Shown: positions 43,805-52,846, counted from the stretch's first letter. The stretch is 64,000 bases of DNA from JAAZNO01 sp964508025 (GCA_964508025.1 CAZDSF010000001.1:62001-126000); one strand, 5' to 3'. Notes: a model not told the origin generated them from the letters alone. Translations and numbers: made by a program.

Positions 43805-44914
43805 TTATTCTTCTACTATGCGGCTCGCGCCATACATCGCCAGGATGTTCTCCGTGGGCACGTCGTTTTGGATGTAGTGGGCTGCCGAAAGCACGTAGCC
43901 CCCGCCACGCCCAAGGATGTTGCACAGGCGGCGCACTTCGGCTTGCACTTGCTCCGGTGCGCCGCGCGGCAGCAGCTCCTGCAAATCCACCCCGCCGTGG
44001 AAGGCGATTTGCTGCCCGAAGTCATCCTTGAGCCGTTGCGGCTCCATGCCTTTAGCCTGGGGTTGCAGCGGATTGAGCACGTCAATGCCCAGCTCGCGGA
44101 TGAGATCGGGGATCAGCGGGAAGATGGCGCCGCAGGAGTGGTACATCAGCTTGACCTGCGGCGGCGCGGCCTGCCGAATCGCGGCGTTGAGGCGCTGATG
44201 CCGGGGCATGATGTGCTTCCGCCACATGCGCGGCGACATGAGCAGCCCGTGCTGGTGCGCTACATCATCCCAGGTGTAGATCATATCCACGCGCCCCTCG
44301 GCGGCTTGCAGCAGACGGGTGACGTTGGCGATGTAGAGATCCGTGATCCCGTCCATGATGGCGCAGGGCACTTCGGGATTCTCCGCCAAGTCTACGAGGA
44401 AGCGCTCCATACCGAGCAAGCCCCACGAGCGCTCAAAGATGCCGCCAAGGTCGTAGCAGATGAAGTAGTCATCCTCCGCAGCAAAGGCGTCGAGTTGGGC
44501 GCGCACGGCGTCCATGTCCCAATACTCGGTGCGGGGCCAGTCCCACGCGCGCACATCGTCGTCGGTGCGCGCCTCGGCTAAAGGATAGCCGGCATATTCA
44601 TGGTAGACGCCGAATTCGTGGCGCACTTCCTTGCGCCACATGCCGTAGGCATCCACAGTGACGCCGCCCGGCAGCGTGCGCTGGGGGCCCACATACGCCG
44701 GCGCCGCCCAACGGATGTCCACCCGCAGGCGACGGAGCACCTCGGCCCACGAGACGCCGCCGAAATGCGCTTGCAGCCGCTGCTGCACTTCGGGCACGGC
44801 CCACAGATCTACCGGCGTGCGGTCAGGCTGCTTATGTGCCAGCGCCATTCGTACGCGCGCGCGGGGCGACATCGCGCCCGGCCCCGGATCCTTGAATGCG
44901 ATTGTTGTTGCCAT
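43805..44914 (-). CDS. URO-D-like protein (methylcobalamin methyltransferase type)
   Basis: This 369-residue protein starts with MSPRARVRMALAHKQPDRTP, typical of the URO-D/MtaA/CmuA superfamily (PxxRxxxALxHxxPDRxP). YHSCGAIFPLIPDLIRELGI and IAFHGGVDLQELLP, ending GGGYVLSAAHYIQNDVPTEN, also match the methyltransferase branch (Cys and His in YHSCG). These enzymes move methyl groups to or from corrinoid proteins. No corrinoid protein gene is nearby. AAGGAGGG precedes the start. Confidence 0.83.
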   Translation of the reverse strand: MATTIAFKDPGPGAMSPRARVRMALAHKQPDRTPVDLWAVPEVQQRLQAHFGGVSWAEVLRRLRVDIRWAAPAYVGPQRTLPGGVTVDAYGMWRKEVRHEFGVYHEYAGYPLAEARTDDDVRAWDWPRTEYWDMDAVRAQLDAFAAEDDYFICYDLGGIFERSWGLLGMERFLVDLAENPEVPCAIMDGITDLYIANVTRLLQAAEGRVDMIYTWDDVAHQHGLLMSPRMWRKHIMPRHQRLNAAIRQAAPPQVKLMYHSCGAIFPLIPDLIRELGIDVLNPLQPQAKGMEPQRLKDDFGQQIAFHGGVDLQELLPRGAPEQVQAEVRRLCNILGRGGGYVLSAAHYIQNDVPTENILAMYGASRIVEE

Positions 44915-44935
44915 AGATTCCCTCCTTCAAGTTGA

Positions 44936-45064
44936 GCAGAGGAGCGGGGGAGCAAGGGAGCTGGGGAGATGGGGTGGTGGGATAGGGTGTTTGTTACCCA
45001 TCACCCATCACCCATCACCTATCACCCATTACTCCATCCACCGACCAGCTGACTCCCGACTTAT
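44936..45064. repeat. Composite intergenic word repeat
   Basis: The gap holds GGAGCGGGGGAGCAAGGGAG-type words (about 44940-44972), CCCATCACCCATCACCCATC-type tandem words (about 44997-45030) and GACCAGCTGACTCCCGACTT (about 45042). The same three word classes occur at 8214-8400 and 57148-57285. Confidence 0.65.
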
Positions 45065-46404
45065 GACTGCCTCCACAACCACGCCAAATCCGCTTCTTTT
45101 TCCACGGCGCGGCGCATCAGGGCGCGCCCGCGTTCCTGCGCCAACAGCGCCAGTTCGGTTTCGTCGGCGGTGAGCAGATGCCCGCCCTGCACTACGATCT
45201 GCCCGTTGACGATGACGGTGTCCACATCCCGCCCCGTGCAGGCGTAGACGATGTTATCGAGCAGCGAATACGTCGGCGCGGCGTGCAGCCCGCGCATATC
45301 GAGCATGACCAGGTCCGCCAGGTAGCCGGGAATCAGCGCGCCGAGCCGGTCGCCCATACCAATAGCGGCGGCGGCATCCACGGTGACCATTTCCAGGATT
45401 TTGGCGGCGGGCAGCGCTTCGGGATCGCCCGTGAGCTGCTTCTGCGATGCGCCCGCGATGCGCAACTCGCCCACCAGATTCATCTCGTTGTTGCTGGTGA
45501 CGCAATCCGTGCCGATGAGCACGCCCACACCGCGCTGCAATAGCTCCCAGGCGCGCTGCGGCTTTCCGTGCAGCGCGTGGCCCATGGGGCAATAGATGGG
45601 GTGCGCGCCGGTCGCGGCGAACAAGTCCATTTCCGCATCATCAATGTAGATGCAGTGCGCGGCGAGGACATCCGGCCCCAGGAAGCCGCTTTCGTGCAGG
45701 AAGGCGACGCAGCCCATGCCGAAGCGCTCTTGAATATAATCGCGCTCGCGGCGGCTCTGCGCCAGGTGCAGGTGCAGGCCCACACCCTCTTCGGTGGCGA
45801 TTTGCCGCAGCCGCGCCAGCCATGCGGGATCCACGGTGTCGCTGGCGTGCGGCGCGAGCCACGGCGTTACCAGGGGATGGCGGCCCTTCCAGCGCCGGAC
45901 GAAGTCAATGCCCTCTTCCAATTCTTGCTCGCCGGTGAAGGGGCCGAGGCGGCTCATGATGGTGTGTCCCAGCACGCCCCGCAGTCCCAGCTGGATGGTG
46001 GCTTGCGCAACGCCTTCTATATGGAAGTAGTGATCCACCACGCAGGTGGCGCCGCCCAGCAATGCCTCCGCGCCGCCGATGAGCGCGCCGACGGCGATGT
46101 CCTCGTGCGTGAGACCGCGCTCCACGGGCCACATCACCCGGTACAGCCCTTCGGGCACGGCGAGCGTGATGCCCTTTTGCAGGCTCATGGCGATGTGCGT
46201 GTGGGCATTGATGAGGCCCGGCAGCACCACCTTGCCCCGCCCGTCGAGGCGTTCCGCATCGGGGAATTGGGCGCGCAGGTCGGCGCCTACGCCGATGGCG
46301 GCGATGCGCTCTCCCACCACAGCCAACGTCGCCTCGGTGAGAATCTCCCGCTGCGCGTTCATCGTCACCAGCGTTGTGTTTTCGATCAACAGGGGTTTTT
46401 CCAT
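45061..46404 (-). CDS. Amidohydrolase, MTA/SAH deaminase-like (altered catalytic Glu)
   Basis: This 447-residue metal-dependent hydrolase has GLINAHTHIAMSL (about 57-69) for the first two His ligands, AHCIYIDDAEMD and IGTDCVTSNNEM (ligand Asp) further on. At the β5 His the sequence is HLHLAQSRRE, where related deaminases have HxAET; the acid-base Glu is Gln216 (codon at 45757-45759). ATG 46404 follows AAAGGAGC. The expected reaction is deamination of an adenosine derivative such as methylthioadenosine or S-adenosylhomocysteine. With the Gln replacement the reaction may differ. Context is purine salvage. Confidence 0.85.
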   Translation of the reverse strand: MEKPLLIENTTLVTMNAQREILTEATLAVVGERIAAIGVGADLRAQFPDAERLDGRGKVVLPGLINAHTHIAMSLQKGITLAVPEGLYRVMWPVERGLTHEDIAVGALIGGAEALLGGATCVVDHYFHIEGVAQATIQLGLRGVLGHTIMSRLGPFTGEQELEEGIDFVRRWKGRHPLVTPWLAPHASDTVDPAWLARLRQIATEEGVGLHLHLAQSRRERDYIQERFGMGCVAFLHESGFLGPDVLAAHCIYIDDAEMDLFAATGAHPIYCPMGHALHGKPQRAWELLQRGVGVLIGTDCVTSNNEMNLVGELRIAGASQKQLTGDPEALPAAKILEMVTVDAAAAIGMGDRLGALIPGYLADLVMLDMRGLHAAPTYSLLDNIVYACTGRDVDTVIVNGQIVVQGGHLLTADETELALLAQERGRALMRRAVEKEADLAWLWRQS

Positions 46405-46431
46405 GGTTGTTGCTCCTTTGGAAATTGAAAT

Positions 46432-46552
46432 CAGTTCGTAGTGAGCAGAGAGCCGTAAGCCAGTTCCGTATATTGGACGCAGATCAGAAGCCAAAAATGC
46501 GAGATAAGAAAATCTGCGTCATTCGTAGCCTCTGCGAAATCCGCGTCCGGAA
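46432..46552. repeat. Composite intergenic word repeat
   Basis: TCAGTTCGTAGTGAGCAGAG (46432 on) matches the words at 447-504 and 16156-16215. Further on GACGCAGAT (46476-46484) pairs with ATCTGCGTC (46512-46520), 9 bp. The spacer lies between the permease stop and the deaminase start. Confidence 0.6.
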
Positions 46553-46555
46553 ATT

Positions 46556-47719
46556 TCACGGCCCGCGTCCCACAAAACGCCCGCCGAGACGCTCGAGCTC
46601 CTGCAGCGCGTCGCCGGAGAAGAAAGCGCGCATACTGGGCAGCGCCGCGAGCAGAATGGTCAGCTCCACAAGAATATCCAGCAGCGGTCGCGGAATTGCT
46701 GTGAACCACGAGACGTTCATCGCGCCGGCTTCTAGCCCGCCGTAGAACAGCGAAGCCAACGTCGCCCCCCAAAAGGTCTGCCCGCCGATAAGCGCAAGCA
46801 CCAGACCCCGGTCGCCCACCGCCAGGCCGCCGGTGCTGCCGCCGCGCCACACGCCCAGCGCTTCCACCGCGCCGCCGATAGCTGCAATCGCGCCGCTCGC
46901 CATCATGCTGATGAAGAACATTCTGCCGGCGCGCAGGCCGCCGAACTCAGCAAAGGCGGCGTTTGCCCGCGTGATGCGGATCTCGTAGCCCATTTTGCTC
47001 CGCTTGAGCCAGAAGGTGAGGGCGACCGCCGCCGCTAACGCCAGGAAGATGCCGGTGTTGGCGCGCGTCCCCGCACCTAACGCGCCGCCGGTGAGCTCGT
47101 GGAATTGCAACAGGCGCGCGGAGGTGGGCAGCTCCCGCACGCCCGCCATGCGCCGCAACAGGCCCAATGCCCCCAACGCACCCCGCAACAGGTTCAGCAG
47201 ATGCGGAATCAGCAGGTTGGCGATCATGCCGGTGATGACTTCGTGAACGCCGGAGACGCGCTTGAAAAACGCCGGAATGAAAGCCGCGGCGGCGCCTCCT
47301 AGCATACACAGAATCAGGATCACGGTCAAATGGAGCGCCTTGGGCATCGGCGGCAACGCCATAGCTGCCAGCGCCGCGATGGAGGCGCCGGCGGCGAATT
47401 GCCCCGCCAGGCCCATGTTGATCGCGCCGCCCTGAAAGGCCAGCGTCGCCGCGAGGGCGGTGAAGATCAACGGCGTGGCGCGCTGGATGACAATCATCAG
47501 CCCGAAGTTGCTGGCGAAGGGGGCGCGCAGCAGATGGCCATACACTTCCAGCGGATTTTCGCCCACCAGCAGCACCAAACCCGCGCCGATAAGCACACTC
47601 AAGCCCAGCGCCAGCAGCAGCCTTTCCGCGTAACGCGCGCCGCGCTGCAAGTGCACAGGCAGCCGCGAAAGGAGATGGCTCTCGGCGACCCCGGCAGCGC
47701 GGATGATGGTGTGGCTCAT
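46556..47719 (-). CDS. ABC transporter permease, BMP/nucleoside type (orphan)
   Basis: This 387-residue permease has about 9-10 membrane segments. Features of the branched-chain/ribose/BMP permease family are VIQRATPLIFTALAATLAFQ near 80-100, GMIANLLIPHLLN near 165, and GGQTFWGATLASLFYGGLEAG near 315-335. It is related to the permease at 59766-60893. No ATPase, second permease or binding-protein gene is adjacent. It may combine with the BMP transporter encoded about 12 kb upstream, or it may be a leftover duplicate. The ribosome site is weak. Confidence 0.86.
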   Translation of the reverse strand: MSHTIIRAAGVAESHLLSRLPVHLQRGARYAERLLLALGLSVLIGAGLVLLVGENPLEVYGHLLRAPFASNFGLMIVIQRATPLIFTALAATLAFQGGAINMGLAGQFAAGASIAALAAMALPPMPKALHLTVILILCMLGGAAAAFIPAFFKRVSGVHEVITGMIANLLIPHLLNLLRGALGALGLLRRMAGVRELPTSARLLQFHELTGGALGAGTRANTGIFLALAAAVALTFWLKRSKMGYEIRITRANAAFAEFGGLRAGRMFFISMMASGAIAAIGGAVEALGVWRGGSTGGLAVGDRGLVLALIGGQTFWGATLASLFYGGLEAGAMNVSWFTAIPRPLLDILVELTILLAALPSMRAFFSGDALQELERLGGRFVGRGP

Positions 47720-47727
47720 TCAGGTGG

Positions 47728-47802
47728 TCCTGGCTCACGGATTACTACGGATTTTCCTAAACCAACAAAATCTGTGTCCATCCGTGCAAATCCGTGAGCA
47801 AA
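47728..47802. repeat. Inverted word repeat (GCTCACGGATT)
   Basis: GCTCACGGATT (47733-47743) pairs perfectly with AATCCGTGAGC (47789-47799) over 11 bp; the loop contains further CGGATT/AATCTGTG words. Similar CCACGGATT words occur at 62584. It lies between the DUF1893 stop and the permease start, both minus strand. Confidence 0.6.
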
Positions 47803-47805
47803 ACG

Positions 47806-48174
47806 CTATTTTTGAGCGCGTTCGACGATGAGGGCGTGCGCCTTGTCGGGATCGAGCTCGCTGCCCAGCAGCACCTCCGTCTGGCAGGCCACGCTGGGGA
47901 CGAGGCTCTCGTAGTCGAAGACTGCGCCGAAGTGCCGCAGCGCCTCTGCGCCGAGCTCGCTCAGGGTGACGGCGTGGACGCGGCGGATGCCCAGTCGCAT
48001 GAGCAGCAGCGCAGCGGCGCGCCCGATGATCTTGTCGCGCACGGCGAGGGTCGCGGGATCGTAGGGATGATCGGCGAGAAAGCGCTCCAACTCCAGCAGC
48101 GGATGTAGCCATTTGCCGTCGCTGTGAAAGATGAGGGTTGCGCCCTGGCGGACTTCCAGCGCGTGATGGCTCAT
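47806..48174 (-). CDS. DUF1893 protein
   Basis: This 122-residue protein resembles DUF1893 (Tm1506-type, cytidine-deaminase-like fold): LEVRQGATLIFHSDGKWLHP at the start, DKIIGRAAALLLMRLGIRRV near 47-67 and FDYESLVPSVACQTEVLLGS near 85-105. Function of the family is unknown; this one keeps a single Cys and the conserved VPxV segment. It starts at 48174, sharing ATGA with the PfkB stop, so it is translationally coupled to the kinase. Confidence 0.8.
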   Translation of the reverse strand: MSHHALEVRQGATLIFHSDGKWLHPLLELERFLADHPYDPATLAVRDKIIGRAAALLLMRLGIRRVHAVTLSELGAEALRHFGAVFDYESLVPSVACQTEVLLGSELDPDKAHALIVERAQK

Positions 48175-49100
48175 GCCGCCGCCTCCATGAACGCTTCGAC
48201 CTCGGCGCGGTGGGGCATGGCCGGCGCCGTGCCCATCCGCGTGACTTGCAGCGCGGCGGCGGCGTTGGCGAAGGCGACCGCGTCGGGCAGCGCGCGCCCT
48301 TCCGCCAGGGCCACGGCGAGCGCGCCGTTGAAAGCGTCGCCCGCGCCGGTGGTATCCACCACCTGCACCTGCCGTCCGCGAATATGTTGCACTCCCTCAC
48401 AGGTGACGATGAGCGCGCCCCGCGCGCCCAGGGTGATGACGACGGCGCCTACGCCCAGCGCCAGCAGATGTTCGCCCGCCCGCCGCGCTTCCTCCATGGT
48501 GTGGACAGGCAAGCTGGTGATGAGCTGCGTTTCGGTCTCGTTGGGCGTGAGCACGTCCACGCGGCGCAGCAGTTCCATGCTGAGGGGCTGGCCCGGCGCG
48601 GGATTCAGCACGACCTTGACGCCGAGCTCGTGGGCGACGGCGACGGCGTGCTCGACCGTCTCCATCGGCGCTTCGAGCTCTAGCAGCAGGATGTCGGCGC
48701 CGGCGATGGCCTCGCGGGCGGCGTCCACGTCGGCGGGAGTGAGCAGCTCGTTCACGCCTGGCGCGACGACGATCATGTTCTCGCCCGCCTCATCCACGAT
48801 GATGAAGGCTACGCCCGTGTGGGATTCTGCCGTGCGCAGGACGTAATCGGTGCGGATGCCCTCGCAGCGCAGGTTCTCCTCGGCGCGGTCGCCGAAGTCG
48901 TCCTGACCCAGGCGCACCACCATGGCGACCTCGGCGCCGAGGCGCGCTGCCGCCACGGCCTGATTGGCGCCCTTGCCGCCTGGCCCCGTGAGATACGGCC
49001 CGCCGAGGATCGTCTCTCCTTTCACGGGCATGCGCGGCGTGCGCACCACCAGATCGGTATTAAAACTGCCAACGACGGTAACTTTGGGTCTTCTTGTCAT
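48171..49100 (-). CDS. PfkB-family sugar/nucleoside kinase (ribokinase-like)
   Basis: This 309-residue kinase has VTVVGSFNTDLVVRTPRMPV near the start, GGKGANQAVAAARLGAEVAM (about 40-60) and the ATP/anion-hole motif DTTGAGDAFNGALAV (about 245-260) with the catalytic Asp. The pattern fits ribokinase; adenosine or another nucleoside kinase is possible in this nucleoside context. ATG 49100 has AGAGG close upstream. It lies 74 nt downstream of the adenine deaminase gene and overlaps the DUF1893 gene by 4 nt. Confidence 0.87.
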   Translation of the reverse strand: MTRRPKVTVVGSFNTDLVVRTPRMPVKGETILGGPYLTGPGGKGANQAVAAARLGAEVAMVVRLGQDDFGDRAEENLRCEGIRTDYVLRTAESHTGVAFIIVDEAGENMIVVAPGVNELLTPADVDAAREAIAGADILLLELEAPMETVEHAVAVAHELGVKVVLNPAPGQPLSMELLRRVDVLTPNETETQLITSLPVHTMEEARRAGEHLLALGVGAVVITLGARGALIVTCEGVQHIRGRQVQVVDTTGAGDAFNGALAVALAEGRALPDAVAFANAAAALQVTRMGTAPAMPHRAEVEAFMEAAA

Positions 49101-49145
49101 GTTCCTCTCCGAGATTTCGCTCACGCAAAGATATGAAAACCAGGA

Positions 49146-49188
49146 AGGGTGTTTCGTGAATGGGCGTAGCCCGGTCACGAAGCACCCT
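49146..49188 (-). terminator. Long hairpin at the end of the downstream adenine deaminase gene
   Basis: AGGGTGTTTCGTGA (49146-49159) pairs with TCACGAAGCACCCT (49175-49188), 14 bp with one T-G pair, and an inner GGGC/GCCC (loop GTA) lies in the loop. The right arm contains the deaminase stop codon. It may be a terminator or processing site upstream of the kinase gene. Confidence 0.55.
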
Positions 49189-50989
49189 CTACGACAAACG
49201 CCTGCCGCGCCACATCCACCAATCCCATATCCGTGGGGCGGAAGTGGGGGACGACGGGCAACGGCAACGACGAGAGCAGGCCGATGGGATCTTCCGTCAC
49301 GCCGAGGGTTTGCGCGGCCCGGACAAAAGCGTCAAAATCCTGCGCCAGTTCCGCGACGGGCTGCTCGGCGAGGATGCCCGCCACGGGCAGCGCCGCCAGG
49401 GCGCGCACTTCCCCGCCGGAGACGACGCCGTACCCGCCGCCAGCAGCGATCAGCGCATTGGCGGCGGCAGCCATATCCGCCGGATTCCGCCCGATGACGA
49501 TGAGGTTGTGGCAGTCGTGGGCGTAGGTGCTGGCGAGCGCGCCGTGGCGCAGGCCGGTGCCGGCGATGAGCATCGCAAAGTGGTTCTCGTTGCGTCCGTG
49601 CCGGTGCCAGACGGCGACCAGCGCCAGATCGGGATCGCGCTCCCAATCCGGGCGGCCTTTCGCCGAAGGCAGGGGCCGCCAGCTGAGGCTTTGTCCCCGG
49701 TCGCTGAGGATGGGGCAGGACGCGGCAGCCGACCCCCGCAAGGAGAAGTCGTCGGCGCGGAGGTGGGGTAGGCGGACGGAGTGCCGAGCGCTGGCGGGGG
49801 GCCGGACTGCCGATTGGGCGGGCGTCGCCATCGCGCCATCTCGCGCCACGATGCGCCCGGAGGTGAGGGTGAGGTGGACATCGAAGGCGGCGAGGTCGTG
49901 GAGCACCAGGATGTCGGCGCGGTATCCCGGCGCGATCGCGCCCAGACGGTGCTGCCGCAGGCGGCGGGCGGGCAGCAGTGCGGCGGCGCGAATGGCGTCT
50001 ACAGGGGCCATTCCCAGGGCGATGGCGCGCCGCACGCCGCGATCCAAATGGCCTTCCGTCGCGAACTCGCCGGGCGAAACGTCGTCGGTGACGAAGATGA
50101 CGGCATCCAGCGGGCCGTGTTCCTCCCAGACGCGCACGGCGCTGGCGACGGTGTCGCGGTGGGGCGCGCAGCAGATCTCAATGATCATACCGAGGCGCGC
50201 GTAGGCGAGAATCTGCGCGGGCGTCATGCGTCCGTGGTCGGATTCGATGCCCGCCGCCAGGTAGGCGTTGAGATCGCGCAGATCGTCGAGGCGCACGTGG
50301 CCTGTGAGCAGCACGCCGCGTTCCCGGCCCGCCTTGACGATCTCGGTGATGCGCGGCGACTGGCGCACCACACCCCAGTAATCCATGACTTCGGCGAGGC
50401 CGATGATTTCGCCGCGCGCGTCGGGGTCATCGAGCAGCGCGGCGATCTCACGCGCGGTGAATTCCGCGCCGGAGGTCTCCAATCCCGGCGCGGCAGGCAC
50501 GCAGGTGGGGACAAGCGTGAGCACGCGCAGGGGCAACCCGCGCGAGGCCAGCCGCATGTAGTGGACGCCCTCGACGCCCAGCACGTTGGCGATCTCGTGG
50601 GGGTCTTGCGCTACCGTGGTCACGCCGCGCGGCAGCACGGCATTGGCGAAGTGGTCGGGCGTGACGTGGGTGCTCTCGATGTGGATATGGCTGTCAATCA
50701 GCCCCGGCGCCAGCGTCTTGCCGCTTACATCTATGACGGTGTGTCCGGCGCAGCGGCGATCCGCCGGATCGGTAACGTAGGCGATGGTATCGCCGGAGAT
50801 GCCGACCGTGGCGGGGTGCAGCTCGCGGGTGAGGACGTTGCACAGCAGCCCGTTGTGCAGCACCAGGTCGGCGGGTTCCTCGCCCCGCGCCACGCGCAGC
50901 AGGCGGTGGTAGTCGCTGGAAGCTGGTTGCTGGTTGCTCGTTTCGTGTTGCGAGTTTTGCGTTGCGCGTTGTGCGTCACTTGTATTCAT
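49175..50989 (-). CDS. ade: Adenine deaminase (downstream copy)
   Basis: This 604-residue enzyme converts adenine to hypoxanthine and ammonia. APGLIDSHIHIESTHVTPDH (about 93-112) holds the HxH metal ligands; ETSGAEFTAREIAALLDD and VMDYWGVV follow. The metallo-domain ends about 395 and a C-terminal beta domain ends with EDPIGLLSSLPLPVVPHFRP. The first ~31 residues (QRATQNSQHETSNQQPASSD) are low complexity and derive from an intergenic-type word, so the true start may be later. It is 40 nt after the second copy. The region 395-470 differs from the paralogue. Confidence 0.87.
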   Translation of the reverse strand: MNTSDAQRATQNSQHETSNQQPASSDYHRLLRVARGEEPADLVLHNGLLCNVLTRELHPATVGISGDTIAYVTDPADRRCAGHTVIDVSGKTLAPGLIDSHIHIESTHVTPDHFANAVLPRGVTTVAQDPHEIANVLGVEGVHYMRLASRGLPLRVLTLVPTCVPAAPGLETSGAEFTAREIAALLDDPDARGEIIGLAEVMDYWGVVRQSPRITEIVKAGRERGVLLTGHVRLDDLRDLNAYLAAGIESDHGRMTPAQILAYARLGMIIEICCAPHRDTVASAVRVWEEHGPLDAVIFVTDDVSPGEFATEGHLDRGVRRAIALGMAPVDAIRAAALLPARRLRQHRLGAIAPGYRADILVLHDLAAFDVHLTLTSGRIVARDGAMATPAQSAVRPPASARHSVRLPHLRADDFSLRGSAAASCPILSDRGQSLSWRPLPSAKGRPDWERDPDLALVAVWHRHGRNENHFAMLIAGTGLRHGALASTYAHDCHNLIVIGRNPADMAAAANALIAAGGGYGVVSGGEVRALAALPVAGILAEQPVAELAQDFDAFVRAAQTLGVTEDPIGLLSSLPLPVVPHFRPTDMGLVDVARQAFVVEGAS

Positions 50990-51030
50990 GCGCTTTCACT
51001 CCCTTGCTCCTCCGCTCCTCTGCTTCCCTT
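50915..51030. repeat. Low-complexity words spanning the start of the downstream ade gene
   Basis: CTTTCACTCCCTTGCTCCTC-type words (about 50993-51020) and, within the reading frame, minus-strand words of the type CGCAACGCAAAACTCGC (about 50925-50980) cover the junction of the two deaminase genes. This is the only place where such words reach into an apparent coding sequence. Confidence 0.5.
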
Positions 51031-52739
51031 CACGCGCGCAGCGGCACGACCACTTGCCGATCCACATCCACCAGGCCCAGGTCGGTGAGGCCGTAGTGGG
51101 GGATGACGGGTAACGCCAGGCCGATGATGGGGCCGATGGGCTGGGGCGTATCGAGGCCCAGGGAGCGCAGCGCGGCGTTGAGCTGCGTCATCTGCGCGGT
51201 CATCACCTCCAGCGGTTCGGGACTCATCAGCCCGGCGATGGGCAGCGGCAGGAGCGCCAGCACCTTGCCATCGGCGACGCCGCAGATGCCGCCTCCGCAT
51301 TCCGCCAGGGTTTGGGCGGCGAGCGCCATATCGGCAGGATCGCGGCCCACGACCAGGAGGTTGTGTGAATCGTGGGCGATGGTGCTGGCGACGGCGCCTC
51401 GTCGCAGGCCCAGGCCCTCGACGGGGGTGAGGCTGTGATGCCCGCTGCGTCCATGCCGTTCGATGACGGCAGCCAGGACGATGCCTTCGGGCAGCGTCAG
51501 CCGTCCCTCGCACACGGGAAAATCCCGCATGGCGATCTGGCGGTTGTGGCCTCCGCGCAGGCTGAGCACGCGCAGCCGGGCGACGGTCTCGCCGGGTTGG
51601 GCGTGGAGCATAAAGTCTTCCGGGCGAAGGGGCGCGCGCAGGTGAACCGTGTTCTCGCGTTCGAGGTCGGGGTGGGCGGCGGCGATGGGCGCGAGCAGCG
51701 CGCCGCTCCGCGCCGTGAGTTGCCCCGCGCAGAAGACTTCATCTACGGCGAAGGTCTCCAGGTGGCTGAGCAGCAGCAGGTCGGCGTGCTTGCCGGGGGC
51801 GATGGCGCCGAGGTCGTGCAGGCGGTGGCGCTGCGCGCCGTGTAGTGTGGCTGCGCGGACGGCTTCGACGGGCGGGAAGCCTGCTGCGATGGCTTCGCGC
51901 ACCACGCGATCCAGATGTCCGCGCTGGGCCAGATCCTCCGGGAAGATGTCGTCGGTGCACATCACCAGGTTGGGCGGGACGTGGCCCAAGGTTTCCACCA
52001 GCCGGCCCAGCACGGTGATGCTCTCGCTGAAGCTGGAGACCCGCGCCTCGACGGCCATGCCCGCGCGGAGCTTTTCCAGCAGTTCTTCGTAGGTTTCACC
52101 CTCGTGGTCAGAGAGCGGCCCCGCGAAGATGTAGGCGGAGAGGGCCGGTCCGCGCAGGCCGGGACAGTGCCCGCTGATGACGGTGTTGCGGGCGTGGGCG
52201 GCGGCGAGGATCTCGCGCATACGCGGCGCGCCCTCGATGACACCCACGTAATCCATTACCTCCGCCAGGCCGATGACGCGCTCCCAATCGAGCATGGTTG
52301 CCACTTCTGCTGCGCCGAACGCCGCGCCGGCGGTTTCCAGCGAGGGGACCGCCGGCACACAGGAGGGCGCCTGGACGTAGACGCGCAGCGGCAGGTCGGC
52401 GGTGGCTTCGAGCATGTAACGCACGCCGCGCAAGCCCACTACGTTGGCAATCTCATGCGGATCCACGACCACGGTGGTGGTACCCCTGGGCAGCACAGCG
52501 GCGGCGAAGCCAGCCGGGGACATCATGCTGCTTTCGATGTGGATATGGGTATCCACCAGGCCGGGAACGGCGAATTTGCCGTGGGCGTCGTAGCGGCGGG
52601 CGGGCGCGGGGAGGTCGGTATCCCACGCGCCGACGTGCAGGATGCGTCCCTGCGCGATGGCGATGTCGGCAGGGAGGATTTCTTCCGTGTAGACGTTCAC
52701 CACGCGGGCATTTTCGATGACGAGTTCAGGCTGGATCAT
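51030..52739 (-). CDS. ade: Adenine deaminase (upstream copy)
   Basis: This 569-residue deaminase has VPGLVDTHIHIESSMMSPAG (about 55-74) with the HxH ligands, VPSLETAGAAFGAAEVATML near 128-147 and AEVMDYVGVIE near 165. The C-terminal domain contains VIERHGRSGHHSLTPVEGLG and ends VIPHYGLTDLGLVDVDRQVV. Compared with the downstream copy it keeps a fuller second domain (VARLRVLSLRGGHNRQI). Its ESSMMSP motif is the common type while the other has ESTHVTP. A tandem pair suggests diverged substrate range. Confidence 0.88.
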   Translation of the reverse strand: MIQPELVIENARVVNVYTEEILPADIAIAQGRILHVGAWDTDLPAPARRYDAHGKFAVPGLVDTHIHIESSMMSPAGFAAAVLPRGTTTVVVDPHEIANVVGLRGVRYMLEATADLPLRVYVQAPSCVPAVPSLETAGAAFGAAEVATMLDWERVIGLAEVMDYVGVIEGAPRMREILAAAHARNTVISGHCPGLRGPALSAYIFAGPLSDHEGETYEELLEKLRAGMAVEARVSSFSESITVLGRLVETLGHVPPNLVMCTDDIFPEDLAQRGHLDRVVREAIAAGFPPVEAVRAATLHGAQRHRLHDLGAIAPGKHADLLLLSHLETFAVDEVFCAGQLTARSGALLAPIAAAHPDLERENTVHLRAPLRPEDFMLHAQPGETVARLRVLSLRGGHNRQIAMRDFPVCEGRLTLPEGIVLAAVIERHGRSGHHSLTPVEGLGLRRGAVASTIAHDSHNLLVVGRDPADMALAAQTLAECGGGICGVADGKVLALLPLPIAGLMSPEPLEVMTAQMTQLNAALRSLGLDTPQPIGPIIGLALPVIPHYGLTDLGLVDVDRQVVVPLRA

Positions 52740-52751
52740 GGCAGATTGTTC

Positions 52752-52845
52752 CTTTCAGAGTACGCAGATGAACGCAGATGAACGCAGATAGAATAAAAAA
52801 ATTTGCGTGCATCTTTCAAATCTGCGAAATCTGCGTTCGACATGG
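52752..52845. repeat. Tandem and inverted word repeat (AACGCAGATG)
   Basis: ACGCAGATGA repeated three times (52762-52790), then AACGCAGAT (52781-52789) pairs with ATCTGCGTT (52829-52837). It lies between the MFS stop and the upstream ade start. Same words at 34186 and 46476. Confidence 0.65.
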
Positions 52846-52846
52846 T

